63,411 nucleotides of DNA from positions 1-63,411 of the forward strand of contig NZ_VTXD01000029.1 in the NCBI RefSeq assembly GCF_013114625.1, in the 5' to 3' direction. Positions 36,090 to 45,771 of this stretch are shown here, in pieces. The DNA is from Vibrio sp. 99-70-13A1 (GTDB taxonomy: Bacteria > Pseudomonadota > Gammaproteobacteria > Enterobacterales > Vibrionaceae). Position 1 is the first letter of the stretch. Each line of letters starts with the position of its first letter. The notes beneath the pieces are model-generated. The model ran no database searches and had not been told where the DNA came from. It was given only the letters and a program-made list of their open reading frames with translations. Both the position numbers and the translations under genes were made by a program.

Positions 36090-38099
36090 CTACAGCTTGA
36101 TGGCTAGCTCAACACCTTGGCGAATCGCACGCACAGCATCCAGTTCACCCGCATAATCAGCACCGCCTATCACGTGCAGTTTGCCACCAAACTCTTGCCA
36201 CATATCTTCAAATGGACGAACAGACACTTGCCCTGCACAAACAACCACCGAATCAGCGTCTAGCACTTGCTGTTTCTTATTGATTTCAATATGCAGCCCT
36301 TGATCATCAATTTTTTGGTAACTCACGCCGCCTAACAAATTCACACCGCGCTTTTCAAGCGTACGTTTATGAATCCACCCCGTTGTTTTACCAGGACCTT
36401 TACCTACGCGACCAGCTTTACGCTGCATCACCCAAACGGTTTTCTCACTGAGAGAGTCTGGGTAAGGATACAATCCCCCTGGGTGTTCCATATTTTTATC
36501 AATGCCCCACTCGTGTAGCCAGTCATCAAGACTATGAGAAGCAGGTTCCGTTAGCATTGTCGCGACATCCACACCAATACCACCAGCCCCAACAATTGCG
36601 ACCTTATCGCCAAGAACTGTTTTTTCACGAATGAGCGTTTGGTAATCCACAACATTGCTTTGTTCAATACCTTCAATATCTAGCTTCCTTGGCTCTACCC
36701 CTGCTGCCATAACAACTTCATCGTATTTAAGCAGCATTTCGAATGTGGCTTCCGTGTCTAATTTAAGATTGACCCCTGATGCATCAATTTGATTAGCAAA
36801 ATAACGAATCGTTTCTCTGAACTCTTCTTTCCCGGGGATTTGCATGGCTAATCTGAATTGACCACCGATACGGTCATTTTTCTCTAGTAGGTCAACGTCG
36901 TGCCCACGTTGGGCCAAGGTCGTCGCACAAGCAAGCCCTGCTGGACCTGCTCCCACAACCGCTACTTTTTTCTTCGTCACTGCAGGTTGAACCACAATTT
37001 CTGTTTCATAACATGCCCTAGGGTTAACAAGGCAGCTGGCTCTTTTCCCCTTGAACACATTATCAAGACAAGCTTGGTTGCAGCCAATGCAGGTATTGAT
37101 GAATTTAGCTTGGTCTTGGGCTGCTTTGTTAACGAAATCTGGATCGGCTAGGAATGGCCGCGCCATTGACACCATATCAGCTTGCCCAGAACTCAAAATT
37201 CTTTCGGCATCTTCTGGTGTATTAATTCGGTTACAAGTCACCACAGGAATAGAAACATGCGGTTTCACTTTCTCTGTGACCCAAGAGAAAGCACTTCTAG
37301 GAACTTGAGTGGCAATTGTCGGTACACGGGCTTCATGCCAGCCAATACCGGTATTGATGATCGTAACGCCCGCTTCTTCTAACTTTTTAGCCAGCAATAC
37401 AACATCGTCAAAGGTGCTGCCTTGTTCAACCAAATCAAGCATCGATAATCTGAAGATGATAATGAAATCTTTCCCTACGGCTTCACGGATCGTTTTTACA
37501 ATTTCAAGAGGAAAACGCATGCGCTTTTCATAAGATCCCCCCCATTCGTCGTAACGCATATTGGTTCGCTTACAGATGAATTGGTTAATCAAGTAGCCTT
37601 CTGAACCCATGATCTCCACGCCGTCATAGCCTGCAAGTTGTGCCAGTTCTGCACTGTTTGCAAAAGCATCAATCGTTTTTCTAATTTGGCGAGGGCTCAT
37701 TTCACTAGGGGCAAACTTGGCTATCGGCGCTTTAATACCAGAAGCACTTTGAGCAAAGGGATGCATCGCATAACGACCAGCGTGTAAGATCTGTAGTGCG
37801 ATTTTACCGTCATGCTTATGCACAGCATCAGTCACAACTTTATGTGCTTTGGCGTGCTTAGGTTTGCTGAACTCCGCACTGAATGGGTGAAGCCTGCCTC
37901 GCAAGTTCGGGGAAAAACCACCCGTAACGATAAGCCCTACACCACCTCTTGCTCTTTCTTCATAAAAAGCGGCGAGTTTATGCAAACCTTCTTTATTTTC
38001 TTCTAATCCGGTATGCATTGATCCCATCAATACGCGATTACGTAATTGAGTGAATCCAAGATCTAATGGTTCGAGCAAATGTGGGTACATGGCAGACAT
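36090..38099 (-). CDS. fadH: 2,4-dienoyl-CoA reductase (NADPH)
   Basis: A 669-residue flavo-iron-sulphur enzyme that reduces 2,4-dienoyl-CoA formed during beta-oxidation of unsaturated fatty acids. It has an N-terminal old-yellow-enzyme barrel (YPHLLEPLDLGFTQLRNRVL at the start), a 4Fe-4S cluster segment CIGCNQACLDNVFKGKRASC (about residues 335-354), then FAD-binding (VVGAGPAGLACATTLAQRG) and NADPH-binding (VAIVGAGGIGVDVATML) domains. The ATG at 38099 is used. A near-perfect FadR half-palindrome lies 20 bases upstream. Confidence 0.94.
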   Translation of the reverse strand: MSAMYPHLLEPLDLGFTQLRNRVLMGSMHTGLEENKEGLHKLAAFYEERARGGVGLIVTGGFSPNLRGRLHPFSAEFSKPKHAKAHKVVTDAVHKHDGKIALQILHAGRYAMHPFAQSASGIKAPIAKFAPSEMSPRQIRKTIDAFANSAELAQLAGYDGVEIMGSEGYLINQFICKRTNMRYDEWGGSYEKRMRFPLEIVKTIREAVGKDFIIIFRLSMLDLVEQGSTFDDVVLLAKKLEEAGVTIINTGIGWHEARVPTIATQVPRSAFSWVTEKVKPHVSIPVVTCNRINTPEDAERILSSGQADMVSMARPFLADPDFVNKAAQDQAKFINTCIGCNQACLDNVFKGKRASCLVNPRACYETEIVVQPAVTKKKVAVVGAGPAGLACATTLAQRGHDVDLLEKNDRIGGQFRLAMQIPGKEEFRETIRYFANQIDASGVNLKLDTEATFEMLLKYDEVVMAAGVEPRKLDIEGIEQSNVVDYQTLIREKTVLGDKVAIVGAGGIGVDVATMLTEPASHSLDDWLHEWGIDKNMEHPGGLYPYPDSLSEKTVWVMQRKAGRVGKGPGKTTGWIHKRTLEKRGVNLLGGVSYQKIDDQGLHIEINKKQQVLDADSVVVCAGQVSVRPFEDMWQEFGGKLHVIGGADYAGELDAVRAIRQGVELAIKL

Positions 38100-38102
38100 C
38101 AC

Positions 38103-38440
38103 TTATTTTATTATCTTCGTGGTCAGACCAGAGTATTACTCAAAAACCAAAATATCAAACACCTGTTTACAATTATGTAACACCGATCATAATGCGCAGT
38201 TAATTGAAAGCCGATCATAAAGGTAAAATCACCAAGTCACGGGAAGCAACCTACACTTACTGAGGTGTTAAAGTGTGTTACTTAACTGAGAATTGATATC
38301 AATTAACGGTATTGACCTGTGAATATTCGATGAAAGATAGTTTGGTTGTTAGAATTAACGTAGGATACTAAGCAGTTAATATTATTAAGATTACCTGTAT
38401 AACCGTTCTAATAAAGCCGTAATCTTGCTGTGGAGACAGA
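38103..38440. other. Divergent intergenic region fadH / sppA
   Basis: Apart from the FadR-like site near fadH I see no ORF or RNA. It must contain the sppA promoter; none is obvious by eye. A GGAG ribosome site precedes the sppA ATG. Confidence 0.45.
38120..38130. promoter_or_regulatory. FadR-like operator upstream of fadH
   Basis: TGGTCAGACCA is the core palindrome of the FadR operator as I recall it (TGGTCNGACCA). It lies 20 bases upstream of the fadH start, consistent with repression relieved by long-chain acyl-CoA. Confidence 0.65.
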
Positions 38441-40291
38441 ATGAAAAAAATATTCAAATTTATTAGCATGATCTTCAAAGGAATATGGAAGCTCATCACT
38501 TTTATTCGTTTAGCGTTAGCTAACATTTTCTTTTTACTGAGTATTGCACTGATTTATTTTGTGTATTTTTACTCCACCCCAACGCAGCCAACAGTTCAGC
38601 AACAATCTGCTTTAGTACTTAACCTTTCAGGTCCGATTGTCGAGCAAAGTCGCTACATCAACCCTGTCGACTCTCTGACTGGTTCTATCTTTGGTCAAGA
38701 CTTACCGAAAGAGAATGTGCTTTTTGATATCGTTGAAACCATTCGCTATGCAAAAGACGACGATAACATCACCGGTATTGTGCTTGCTCTACGTGAATTA
38801 CCTGAGACAAACCTTACAAAACTACGCTATATAGCAAAAGCATTGAACGAGTTTAAAGCCTCTGGTAAGCCTATATATGCGGTTGGTGATTTCTATAATC
38901 AAAGCCAATATTACTTAGCCAGTTATGCGACAAAAATCTTCATGTCACCTGATGGTGGGGTGATGCTAAAAGGCTACAGTGCCTACTCCCTTTTCTATAA
39001 AACGTTCTTAGAAAAACTGGACGTGAACACACACGTATTCCGAGTTGGCACTTATAAATCAGCCATCGAACCTTTCATCCGTGACGATATGTCAGATGAA
39101 GCGAAGCAATCAGCTTCTCGCTGGTTGGGTCAATTATGGGGAGCATATGTCGATGATGTTGCCAATAACCGCCAAATATCCGCGGACACTCTCAACCCAA
39201 GCATGGATTCTTTCCTCGAAGATCTAAAATCAGTAGATGGCAATATTGCTGATCTTGCAAAAAAACTGGGGCTTGTCGATCAACTATCAACTCGTCAACA
39301 AGTTAGGCTTGAACTAGCAGACGTATTCGGCAGTGACGGGGAAGATAGCTATAACGCTCTCGGTTACTATGAATATCAATCAACTATGCTGCCTAAAATG
39401 GATACAGCTGACAGTGATGTTGCAGTTGTAGTGGCAAGCGGCGCAATTATGGATGGTCGCCAACCACGTGGAACAGTCGGTGGTGACACAACCGCTTCTT
39501 TGCTTCGCCAAGCTCGTAACGACGACAAAGTAAAAGCGGTGGTATTACGTGTAGACAGCCCTGGTGGAAGTGCTTTTGCATCTGAAGTGATTCGCAATGA
39601 AATAGACGCAATTCGCGCAGCTGGTAAACCAGTTGTGGTTTCTATGTCAAGTTTAGCCGCTTCTGGTGGTTACTGGATCTCTATGGGCGCAGATCAAATC
39701 TTCGCACAACCAACGACCTTAACAGGCTCTATTGGTATCTTCAGTGTTATTACAACATTTGAGAAAGGTTTAGATAACTTAGGTGTGTATGCAGACGGTG
39801 TGGGCACATCTCCTTTCTCTGGGTTAGGTATCACTACCGGGCTTTCAGAAGGCGCTAAAGACGCTTTCCAAATGGGCATTGAAAATGGCTACCATCGCTT
39901 TATTAGCCTAGTCAGTGAAAACCGTGGCATTGAACTATCGGAAGTCGACAAGGTTGCTCAAGGTCGAGTTTGGACAGGTCAAGATGCTCTTCAATACGGA
40001 CTTGTGGATAAAATGGGTGATTTTGATGACGCCATTAGTAGTGCCGCAGCTCTTGCTGAACTAGAAAGCTACAATATCTATTGGGTAGAAGAGCCATTGT
40101 CTCCAACCGAGCAATTCATCCAAGAGTTCATGAACCAAGTTAAGGTTTCTATTGGGCTTGATATTCAATCTCTGGTTCCTAGCAGTTTACAGCCAGTTAC
40201 CCAGCAATTAGTGCAAGATAGCCAACTATTAGAGAGCTTTAACGATCCTCAGGGACGCTATGCTTTCTGCCTGAACTGCCAGGTTCAATAA
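38441..40291 (+). CDS. sppA: Signal peptide peptidase SppA (protease IV)
   Basis: A 616-residue inner-membrane serine protease that degrades released signal peptides. One membrane anchor lies at about residues 22-44. The duplicated SppA fold provides the general base Lys206 in the first half (FRVGTYKSAIEPF) and the nucleophile Ser408 in the second (SMSSLAASGGYWIS), matching the E. coli Lys-Ser dyad arrangement. Length is normal for the long form. It is followed by a terminator and then ansA, the same order as in E. coli. Confidence 0.95.
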   Translation: MKKIFKFISMIFKGIWKLITFIRLALANIFFLLSIALIYFVYFYSTPTQPTVQQQSALVLNLSGPIVEQSRYINPVDSLTGSIFGQDLPKENVLFDIVETIRYAKDDDNITGIVLALRELPETNLTKLRYIAKALNEFKASGKPIYAVGDFYNQSQYYLASYATKIFMSPDGGVMLKGYSAYSLFYKTFLEKLDVNTHVFRVGTYKSAIEPFIRDDMSDEAKQSASRWLGQLWGAYVDDVANNRQISADTLNPSMDSFLEDLKSVDGNIADLAKKLGLVDQLSTRQQVRLELADVFGSDGEDSYNALGYYEYQSTMLPKMDTADSDVAVVVASGAIMDGRQPRGTVGGDTTASLLRQARNDDKVKAVVLRVDSPGGSAFASEVIRNEIDAIRAAGKPVVVSMSSLAASGGYWISMGADQIFAQPTTLTGSIGIFSVITTFEKGLDNLGVYADGVGTSPFSGLGITTGLSEGAKDAFQMGIENGYHRFISLVSENRGIELSEVDKVAQGRVWTGQDALQYGLVDKMGDFDDAISSAAALAELESYNIYWVEEPLSPTEQFIQEFMNQVKVSIGLDIQSLVPSSLQPVTQQLVQDSQLLESFNDPQGRYAFCLNCQVQ

Positions 40292-40325
40292 GCGCGACTC
40301 AAGATTGATTCAATTTAGTTATGAC

Positions 40326-40357
40326 GAGAGGTACCTCTGTGTGAGGTGCCTCTTTTT
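40326..40357 (+). terminator. Terminator after sppA
   Basis: GAGGTACCTC pairs with GAGGTGCCTC (one G-U pair) around a short loop and is followed by TTTTT. Confidence 0.82.
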
Positions 40358-40420
40358 ATTACATCATAATCCGCTATAATCGCCGCCCTGTTCCCCATAT
40401 AACACTAAGTAATTATCACT

Positions 40421-41437
40421 ATGCCAAGAAAACATATCTACATCGCCTATACAGGCGGCACTATCGGTATGCAAAAATCTGACGACCATGGCTATGTACC
40501 TGTCGCTGGCTTTATGGATAAACAACTGGCAAGCATGCCTGAATTTCATCGTTCTGAAATGCCTGAGTACACCATCCATGAGTACTCACCATTGATGGAC
40601 TCTTCCGATATGACGCCATTAGACTGGCAAACTATTGCTGATGATATTCGTGAAAACTACGATAATTACGATGGCTTCGTTATCTTGCACGGCACAGATA
40701 CCATGGCATATACCGCTTCTGCGCTCTCTTTCATGCTAGAAAATCTCGGTAAGCCGGTTATCGTCACGGGCTCTCAAATCCCACTAGCAGAATTACGTTC
40801 AGATGGACAAGCAAATCTGCTCAATGCCTTGCACCTTGCCGCTAATTACCCAATCAATGAAGTGACGTTATTCTTTAATAATAAGTTGATGCGAGGCAAT
40901 CGCAGCACTAAGTCTCATGCCGACGGCTTTAACGCTTTTACGTCACCAAACCTCTCACCATTACTTGAAGCAGGTATTAATATCCAGTTAGGTAATAACG
41001 TGGTGGTAGATAAAAAACCAGCAGGAGAATTCCGCGTACATAACATCACACCACAACCTATTGGTGTAATTACCATGTACCCTGGTATTTCACATGAAGT
41101 GATTCGCAACACTTTACTTCAGCCGGTGAATGCAATGATTCTGCTTACTTTTGGTGTTGGTAATGCACCACAAAATCAAGAACTTCTTCAGCACTTAAAA
41201 GATGCTTCAGAGCGAGGTGTTATTGTGGTGAACCTAACTCAGTGTTTGGCAGGTAAAGTCAATATGGGTGGCTACGCGACGGGTTGTGCACTAGCGGAAT
41301 CAGGTGTTGTCAGTGGCTACGATATGACACCAGAAGCGGCACTGGCGAAGTTACATTACCTGTTGAGCCAAAACTTAAGCTACGAAGAAGTGAAGGCTCA
41401 GATGCAACAAGTGTTGCGTGGCGAAATGAGTTTATAA
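40421..41437 (+). CDS. ansA: L-asparaginase I (cytoplasmic)
   Basis: A 338-residue type I L-asparaginase. There is no signal peptide. The N-terminal catalytic threonine motif is YIAYTGGTIGMQ and the second catalytic motif is VILHGTDTMAYTASAL. It hydrolyses asparagine to aspartate and ammonia as a tetramer or dimer in the cytoplasm. The spacing after sppA, with a terminator between, suggests its own promoter, possibly TATAAT near 40373. Confidence 0.94.
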   Translation: MPRKHIYIAYTGGTIGMQKSDDHGYVPVAGFMDKQLASMPEFHRSEMPEYTIHEYSPLMDSSDMTPLDWQTIADDIRENYDNYDGFVILHGTDTMAYTASALSFMLENLGKPVIVTGSQIPLAELRSDGQANLLNALHLAANYPINEVTLFFNNKLMRGNRSTKSHADGFNAFTSPNLSPLLEAGINIQLGNNVVVDKKPAGEFRVHNITPQPIGVITMYPGISHEVIRNTLLQPVNAMILLTFGVGNAPQNQELLQHLKDASERGVIVVNLTQCLAGKVNMGGYATGCALAESGVVSGYDMTPEAALAKLHYLLSQNLSYEEVKAQMQQVLRGEMSL

Positions 41438-41482
41438 AGAGTCTATAAAGTTGAATGGCAAAAAGCGCTAAATAGCTATGTA

Positions 41483-41522
41483 CTCAATAGCTCAATAGCT
41501 CAATAGCTCAATAGCTCAATAG
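41483..41522. repeat. Tandem repeat CTCAATAG x5
   Basis: Five perfect copies of the 8-base unit CTCAATAG between ansA and its terminator. Copy-number variation between strains is likely for such an array. Confidence 0.88.
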
Positions 41523-41530
41523 CTGATTTT

Positions 41531-41575
41531 AAAAGGCTGGTTATCATAAATAACCAGCCTTTTTTATATAAGAAA
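41531..41575. terminator. Terminator between ansA and yeaC
   Basis: AAAAGGCTGGTTAT pairs with ATAACCAGCCTTTT around a short loop, followed by Ts. It can act for ansA, and the leading run of As also permits action for the converging yeaC. Confidence 0.85.
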
Positions 41576-41644
41576 ACCACTGTCTTTCTTCTAAATTACA
41601 TAGATAGCAATGAGCATATATAAAATAGACCGAAGAAATAGATA

Positions 41645-41926
41645 TTAATCGTTTGGATTCACTCTAACGATATCTTGCTGCTCAGCATGAAATTGCTTTT
41701 TTAGTTCAGACTTTGACTTAAAACTAATATCACCACCCGCTGCCACTGTCATATGCTGAGCATCTACATTATGCTTAGACTGGTAAAGCATGACAGCTTG
41801 CATACATGAATCACGCTGTTCTTGTGAAAGTACAGTGCCTTCAGGCCACTTCCCGGTTTCAACGGCATAAGTTAAACGTTCGTATACATCTGGCGTCATC
41901 GCGCTTAGGAGTTGTTCTGAATTCAT
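41645..41926 (-). CDS. yeaC: YeaC, DUF1315 family protein
   Basis: A 93-residue soluble protein recognised as YeaC/DUF1315 from LTYAVETGKWPEGTVLSQEQ and CMQAVMLYQSKHN. Function is not known. It sits next to msrB-gapA-yeaD as in E. coli, which supports the assignment. It converges on ansA. Confidence 0.88.
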   Translation of the reverse strand: MNSEQLLSAMTPDVYERLTYAVETGKWPEGTVLSQEQRDSCMQAVMLYQSKHNVDAQHMTVAAGGDISFKSKSELKKQFHAEQQDIVRVNPND

Positions 41927-42029
41927 GGGATGCCTTTCTCGTTACATTATTCACCAGAAAGTAACCTCTGGGTAATTTGAGTCAAGAAGAAGCTAATAAA
42001 TAAGTGTATTTGATCACAAGTGAAGGATT

Positions 42030-42860
42030 ATGAGAATTTTAAAATGGCTAAGTTTAGCCGTAGCGCCTGTGGTTTTATCAGGGTGCCTAGAAGGTAATAA
42101 AAACACAGACCAACTTTGTGAAAGCCATGAAGGTTTGCAATGTTCAGAGCTCAACATGAACGATGGGCAATGTCGAATTCCACGTACCGATTTAATATGG
42201 CATCGCTTTGAAGTTTTAAAACAGCCAACCGATGCACACAAAGTAAAAGAATACACATTAGTTGCCGCCTATCGGAAATGTCTTGAGCTTGCTTCTCAGC
42301 TTGAACCTATCGATCAATCCGCTTTGAAACAACGTCGATTCTCTGCGTTAATGCACAGCATTGGTGAGCTTGAACGTATTGTCGATGATCTATCTGATTC
42401 AAAAGAACCAGAAACCTTATATTTCCTTTGGTCTCAAACAGGCAATACCGATGCAAGGCGTAGCTTTCTTCAGCTTGAAGGCACTAAAGCATTAAACACA
42501 GCAGAAATGCAGTATGCGCTGGCAACATTCTATACAACACGAGATTATCCAAAAACCATTTCATTATTGAAAGATGCACTGGTTCTATCTAACGGTAAAA
42601 AGGTCAATACTGAAATATTCAAATCTCTCGCCAGTGTTAACCACCGTCTTGGTAATTTAGAAAAGGCGTATATGTGGGCAATGGTGGCGAAACGCTTTGA
42701 AGTACCCATTGCATCACAGGCAGAACTTTCAGTGATGTATCGTTTCAATACTGAAAAGTATCAAGAGCTGAATGATATCGCAGACACAATAGAAGACGCG
42801 ATTGAAGAAGGGATGTTTAAAGCTTCACTTGTTCCAACTAAATGGGATAAGCAAAGCTAA
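42030..42860 (+). CDS. DUF2989 lipoprotein with TPR-like helices
   Basis: A 276-residue lipoprotein with lipobox VLSGC (cysteine 19). A short Cys-rich segment follows (QLCESHEGLQCSELNMNDGQC), then helical repeats that read like TPR or Sel1 units (FKSLASVNHRLGNLEKAYMW). I recognise it as DUF2989, common in Vibrio and relatives; its function is not known. It is transcribed toward msrB, with a shared terminator at the convergence. Confidence 0.75.
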   Translation: MRILKWLSLAVAPVVLSGCLEGNKNTDQLCESHEGLQCSELNMNDGQCRIPRTDLIWHRFEVLKQPTDAHKVKEYTLVAAYRKCLELASQLEPIDQSALKQRRFSALMHSIGELERIVDDLSDSKEPETLYFLWSQTGNTDARRSFLQLEGTKALNTAEMQYALATFYTTRDYPKTISLLKDALVLSNGKKVNTEIFKSLASVNHRLGNLEKAYMWAMVAKRFEVPIASQAELSVMYRFNTEKYQELNDIADTIEDAIEEGMFKASLVPTKWDKQS

Positions 42861-42890
42861 CATTTATACAAAATTGAAAAATTCAAACAA

Positions 42891-42918
42891 GAGCGGTGAC
42901 TTATTCACCGCTTTTTTC
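42891..42918. terminator. Bidirectional terminator at msrB / DUF2989 convergence
   Basis: AGCGGTGA pairs with TCACCGCT around CTTAT, flanked by As and by six Ts. The stem overlaps the last codons of msrB. Confidence 0.8.
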
Positions 42919-43296
42919 GTTTTTGTTGAAAATTAACGACACCGAGTTTACACAAAACCTTTCGCCTGTTGTTTGTGGACCATCAGGAAAAACGTGACCT
43001 AAGTGGCTATCGCATGCTGCACATCTAATCTCAATACGCTTCATACCGTGACTTAGATCTTCAATATAACGTACTGATGTATCATTAATAGGCGCATCAA
43101 AGCTTGGCCAACCGCACCCTGAATCATATTTATTGTCAGACACAAAGAGCGGAGCACTACAACACGTGCAACTATAAATGCCAGTTTCATGATTATGCAG
43201 CAGTTTTCCTGTGTACGGAGCCTCAGTGCCGCGCAATCTACATACTTCAAATTCATTATCTGTAAGGCGTTCACGCCAGTATTCATCAGGCTTCAT
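42901..43296 (-). CDS. msrB: Peptide methionine-R-sulphoxide reductase
   Basis: A 131-residue enzyme that reduces methionine-R-sulphoxide in oxidised proteins. Zinc is held by two CxxC pairs (SCTCCSAPL and RCAACDSHLGH), and the catalytic cysteine is in GERFCVNSVSL. GCGWPSFDAPI is a family motif. I start at the ATG at 43296, which has AAGAGGAAA directly upstream; the longer frame adds eight residues. It is divergent from gapA. Confidence 0.94.
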   Translation of the reverse strand: MKPDEYWRERLTDNEFEVCRLRGTEAPYTGKLLHNHETGIYSCTCCSAPLFVSDNKYDSGCGWPSFDAPINDTSVRYIEDLSHGMKRIEIRCAACDSHLGHVFPDGPQTTGERFCVNSVSLIFNKNEKSGE

Positions 43297-43320
43297 CGTA
43301 TTTCCTCTTGCATTCTTCAC

Positions 43321-43657
43321 GTTAATATCTCTCTACATTAACTCTTATTATATTTACTTTTTTCTATAAAAACTTGCATCTATCTGGTTTTGTAGCACAT
43401 ACTTCCTTCCCGAGATACATTGTACATATACACTCATAAGTGAATCGTCATTTAGAGGTATTTTACCCAACTGGAAGCACACAGAACCACCTGCATCGTT
43501 CAAATTTCAATCGTTTACATGTAATTGTTAAGAAAAGCGTCGCTTTTTTTTGACTTTAAACAAGTTAAGACGGATTATCTATTGCAGATGTATACTGGAT
43601 TCTGTAATTTTACTACCAGTTATCTTTAATCAGAAATTAAGTTGTGGAGCAACTACA
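43321..43657. other. Divergent intergenic region msrB / gapA
   Basis: Holds the promoters of both genes. A candidate gapA promoter is listed separately. No ORF is credible here: the frame of gapA is open upstream to 43550, but the extra residues are not family-like. Confidence 0.5.
43550..43578 (+). promoter_or_regulatory. Candidate gapA promoter
   Basis: TTGACT (43550-43555) and GATTAT (43573-43578) are 17 bases apart. The position, about 80 bases before the gapA ATG, leaves a leader of about 70 bases. Confidence 0.45.
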
Positions 43658-44653
43658 ATGACTATCAAAGTAGGTATTAATGGTTTTGGCCGTATCGGTC
43701 GTTTCGTATTCCGTGCAGCGCAAGAGCGCAATGACATCGAAGTTGTTGGTATCAACGACCTTATCGATGTTGACTACATGGCTTACATGCTTAAGTACGA
43801 CTCAACTCACGGCCGTTTCAACGGTACTGTTGAAGTTGAAGGCGGTAACCTAATCGTTAACGGTAAAACTGTACGTGTTACAGCTGAGCGTAACCCAGAA
43901 GATCTTAAGTGGGATGCTATCGAAGTAGACGTAGTTGCTGAAGCAACTGGTCTTTTCCTAACTGACGAGACTGCACGTAAGCACATCACTGCTGGTGCTA
44001 AGAAAGTTGTTCTTACTGGTCCTTCTAAAGATGCAACTCCAATGTTCGTAATGGGCGTTAACCAAGCATCTTACGCTGGTCAAGACATCGTTTCTAACGC
44101 TTCTTGTACTACTAACTGTCTTGCACCTATCGCTAAAGTACTTAACGATAAGTGGGGCATTGAATCTGGTCTTATGACTACAGTTCACGCTACTACAGCA
44201 ACTCAAAAAACTGTAGATGGCCCTTCTGCTAAAGACTGGCGCGGTGGCCGTGGTGCTTCTCAAAACATCATCCCATCTTCAACTGGTGCTGCTAAAGCTG
44301 TAGGCGTTGTTCTTCCAGAACTAAACGGTCTTCTAACTGGTATGGCTTTCCGCGTACCAACTGCTAACGTATCTGTAGTTGACCTAACAGTTAACCTAAA
44401 AGAAGCTGCATCTTACGAAGAAATTTGTGCTGCAATGAAAGAAGCTTCTGAAGGCGAAATGGCTGGCGTTCTTGGTTACACTGAAGACCAAGTAGTATCA
44501 CAAGATTTCATCGGTGAAGTTCAAACTTCAGTATTCGATGCTAAAGCTGGTGTTGCTCTAACTGACAAATTCGTTAAAGTTGTATCTTGGTACGACAACG
44601 AAATCGGTTACTCAAACAAAGTTCTTGACCTAGTTGCTCACATCTCTAAGTAA
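43658..44653 (+). CDS. gapA: Glyceraldehyde-3-phosphate dehydrogenase
   Basis: A 331-residue glycolytic enzyme. The NAD-binding start is MTIKVGINGFGRIGR, the catalytic cysteine lies in SNASCTTNCLAP near residue 150, and the C terminus shows WYDNEIGYSNK. Codon choice is strongly biased to highly expressed forms (GGT, CGT, AAC, GCT), unlike many neighbours, as expected for an abundant glycolytic protein. The ATG at 43658 is used, with GTGGAG upstream. Gene order msrB-gapA-yeaD matches E. coli. Confidence 0.97.
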   Translation: MTIKVGINGFGRIGRFVFRAAQERNDIEVVGINDLIDVDYMAYMLKYDSTHGRFNGTVEVEGGNLIVNGKTVRVTAERNPEDLKWDAIEVDVVAEATGLFLTDETARKHITAGAKKVVLTGPSKDATPMFVMGVNQASYAGQDIVSNASCTTNCLAPIAKVLNDKWGIESGLMTTVHATTATQKTVDGPSAKDWRGGRGASQNIIPSSTGAAKAVGVVLPELNGLLTGMAFRVPTANVSVVDLTVNLKEAASYEEICAAMKEASEGEMAGVLGYTEDQVVSQDFIGEVQTSVFDAKAGVALTDKFVKVVSWYDNEIGYSNKVLDLVAHISK

Positions 44654-44718
44654 TTATTACTTAGTGACCTAACTTCGGTTAGTCGCAATTAGCAGTACTT
44701 GTCTTGAGACAATAGATA

Positions 44719-44748
44719 TTAAAAGGCGACTCTTGAGTCGCCTTTTTT
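44719..44748 (+). terminator. Strong terminator after gapA
   Basis: AAAAGGCGACTC pairs with GAGTCGCCTTTT around a minimal TT loop, followed by Ts. Confidence 0.88.
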
Positions 44749-44883
44749 GTATCCAAAATTTGAGTTTAGCGTCTAAAACTCTAAATAAGATTCAAATATT
44801 GTCACGATAGGATAGGAAAAAACTCCCTAGACAGCTTAACGTAAGCCAATATCTGAATCTTATTTATCCATGAGGGTATCGTA

Positions 44884-45771
44884 ATGAATTTATCAAACTT
44901 ACCAGCTTTAAGTGTCCTTTCTGACAACATTACTATTGTTGAAAAAGATGGCGTAAAGCTTGTCAGAGTTATTCACGACAAAGCAACTGCAGCTATCTCA
45001 TTGCATGGTGGTCACGTTGTATCTTTTAAGCCGACGGGGCAAGAAGACCTAATTTGGATGAGCCAACAAGCTAACTTTGATGGTAAAGCCGCTTTACGTG
45101 GCGGCGTACCAGTTTGTTGGCCTTGGTTTGGTCGAGTAGCCGCACCTGCGCACGGTTTTGCACGATCTAGCCAGTGGCGAATTGTTGAACATCGTGAAAG
45201 TGAAAAAGGTGTCATTGTGAGCCTTGGACTTGAACCTAATGAAGAAACATTAGCTATTTGGCCACATCAATTTGAAGCTCGTTTGAATGTCGAAATATCT
45301 GAAGAGTTAGTGATCACTCTTGATGTTAAAAATACGGATGATAAGGCATGGCAATTCTCTGGGGCTCTACACACTTACCTAAACGTTGGTGATATTCACA
45401 AAACAGTGACAACAGGTATGGGACCGGAATACATTGATGGTTTACAAGATGCTAAAGTTTGCCAAGGTGAACCAAGCTTAGTATTAACCGATTCGATTGA
45501 TCGTGTTTACACTCAACCTGAAGAAAACATTCTAGTTAAAGATGAAGTGTTAAACCGCACTATCACCGTCCACAACAAAGGGCATAATTCTGCTGTACTT
45601 TGGAACCCATGGGTAGAAGGTGCTGCAAGTATGGGTGATATGCAAGATGACGGTTACCTCACTATGCTTTGCGTTGAGTCAACTTTGCACGCTCCAAGTA
45701 TTGAAACAGGCAAAGAACTGTCACCAGGTGAAAGCCACCAGCTTGTTACAGTGATCTCAACTCAAGCATAA
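44884..45771 (+). CDS. yeaD: D-hexose-6-phosphate mutarotase YeaD
   Basis: A 295-residue aldose-1-epimerase-like enzyme expected to interconvert the anomers of glucose-6-phosphate and similar sugars. Family motifs are GGVPVCWPWFGR, SGALHTYLNVGD (catalytic histidine) and LCVESTLHAPS (glutamate nearby). It lies 230 bases after gapA with a terminator between, so it probably has its own promoter. Same order as in E. coli. Confidence 0.92.
   Translation: MNLSNLPALSVLSDNITIVEKDGVKLVRVIHDKATAAISLHGGHVVSFKPTGQEDLIWMSQQANFDGKAALRGGVPVCWPWFGRVAAPAHGFARSSQWRIVEHRESEKGVIVSLGLEPNEETLAIWPHQFEARLNVEISEELVITLDVKNTDDKAWQFSGALHTYLNVGDIHKTVTTGMGPEYIDGLQDAKVCQGEPSLVLTDSIDRVYTQPEENILVKDEVLNRTITVHNKGHNSAVLWNPWVEGAASMGDMQDDGYLTMLCVESTLHAPSIETGKELSPGESHQLVTVISTQA

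Noticed and set aside
43550..43657. N-terminal extension of gapA
   Set aside because: The added residues are unlike any GAPDH, while the ATG at 43658 has a good ribosome site and gives the family start.
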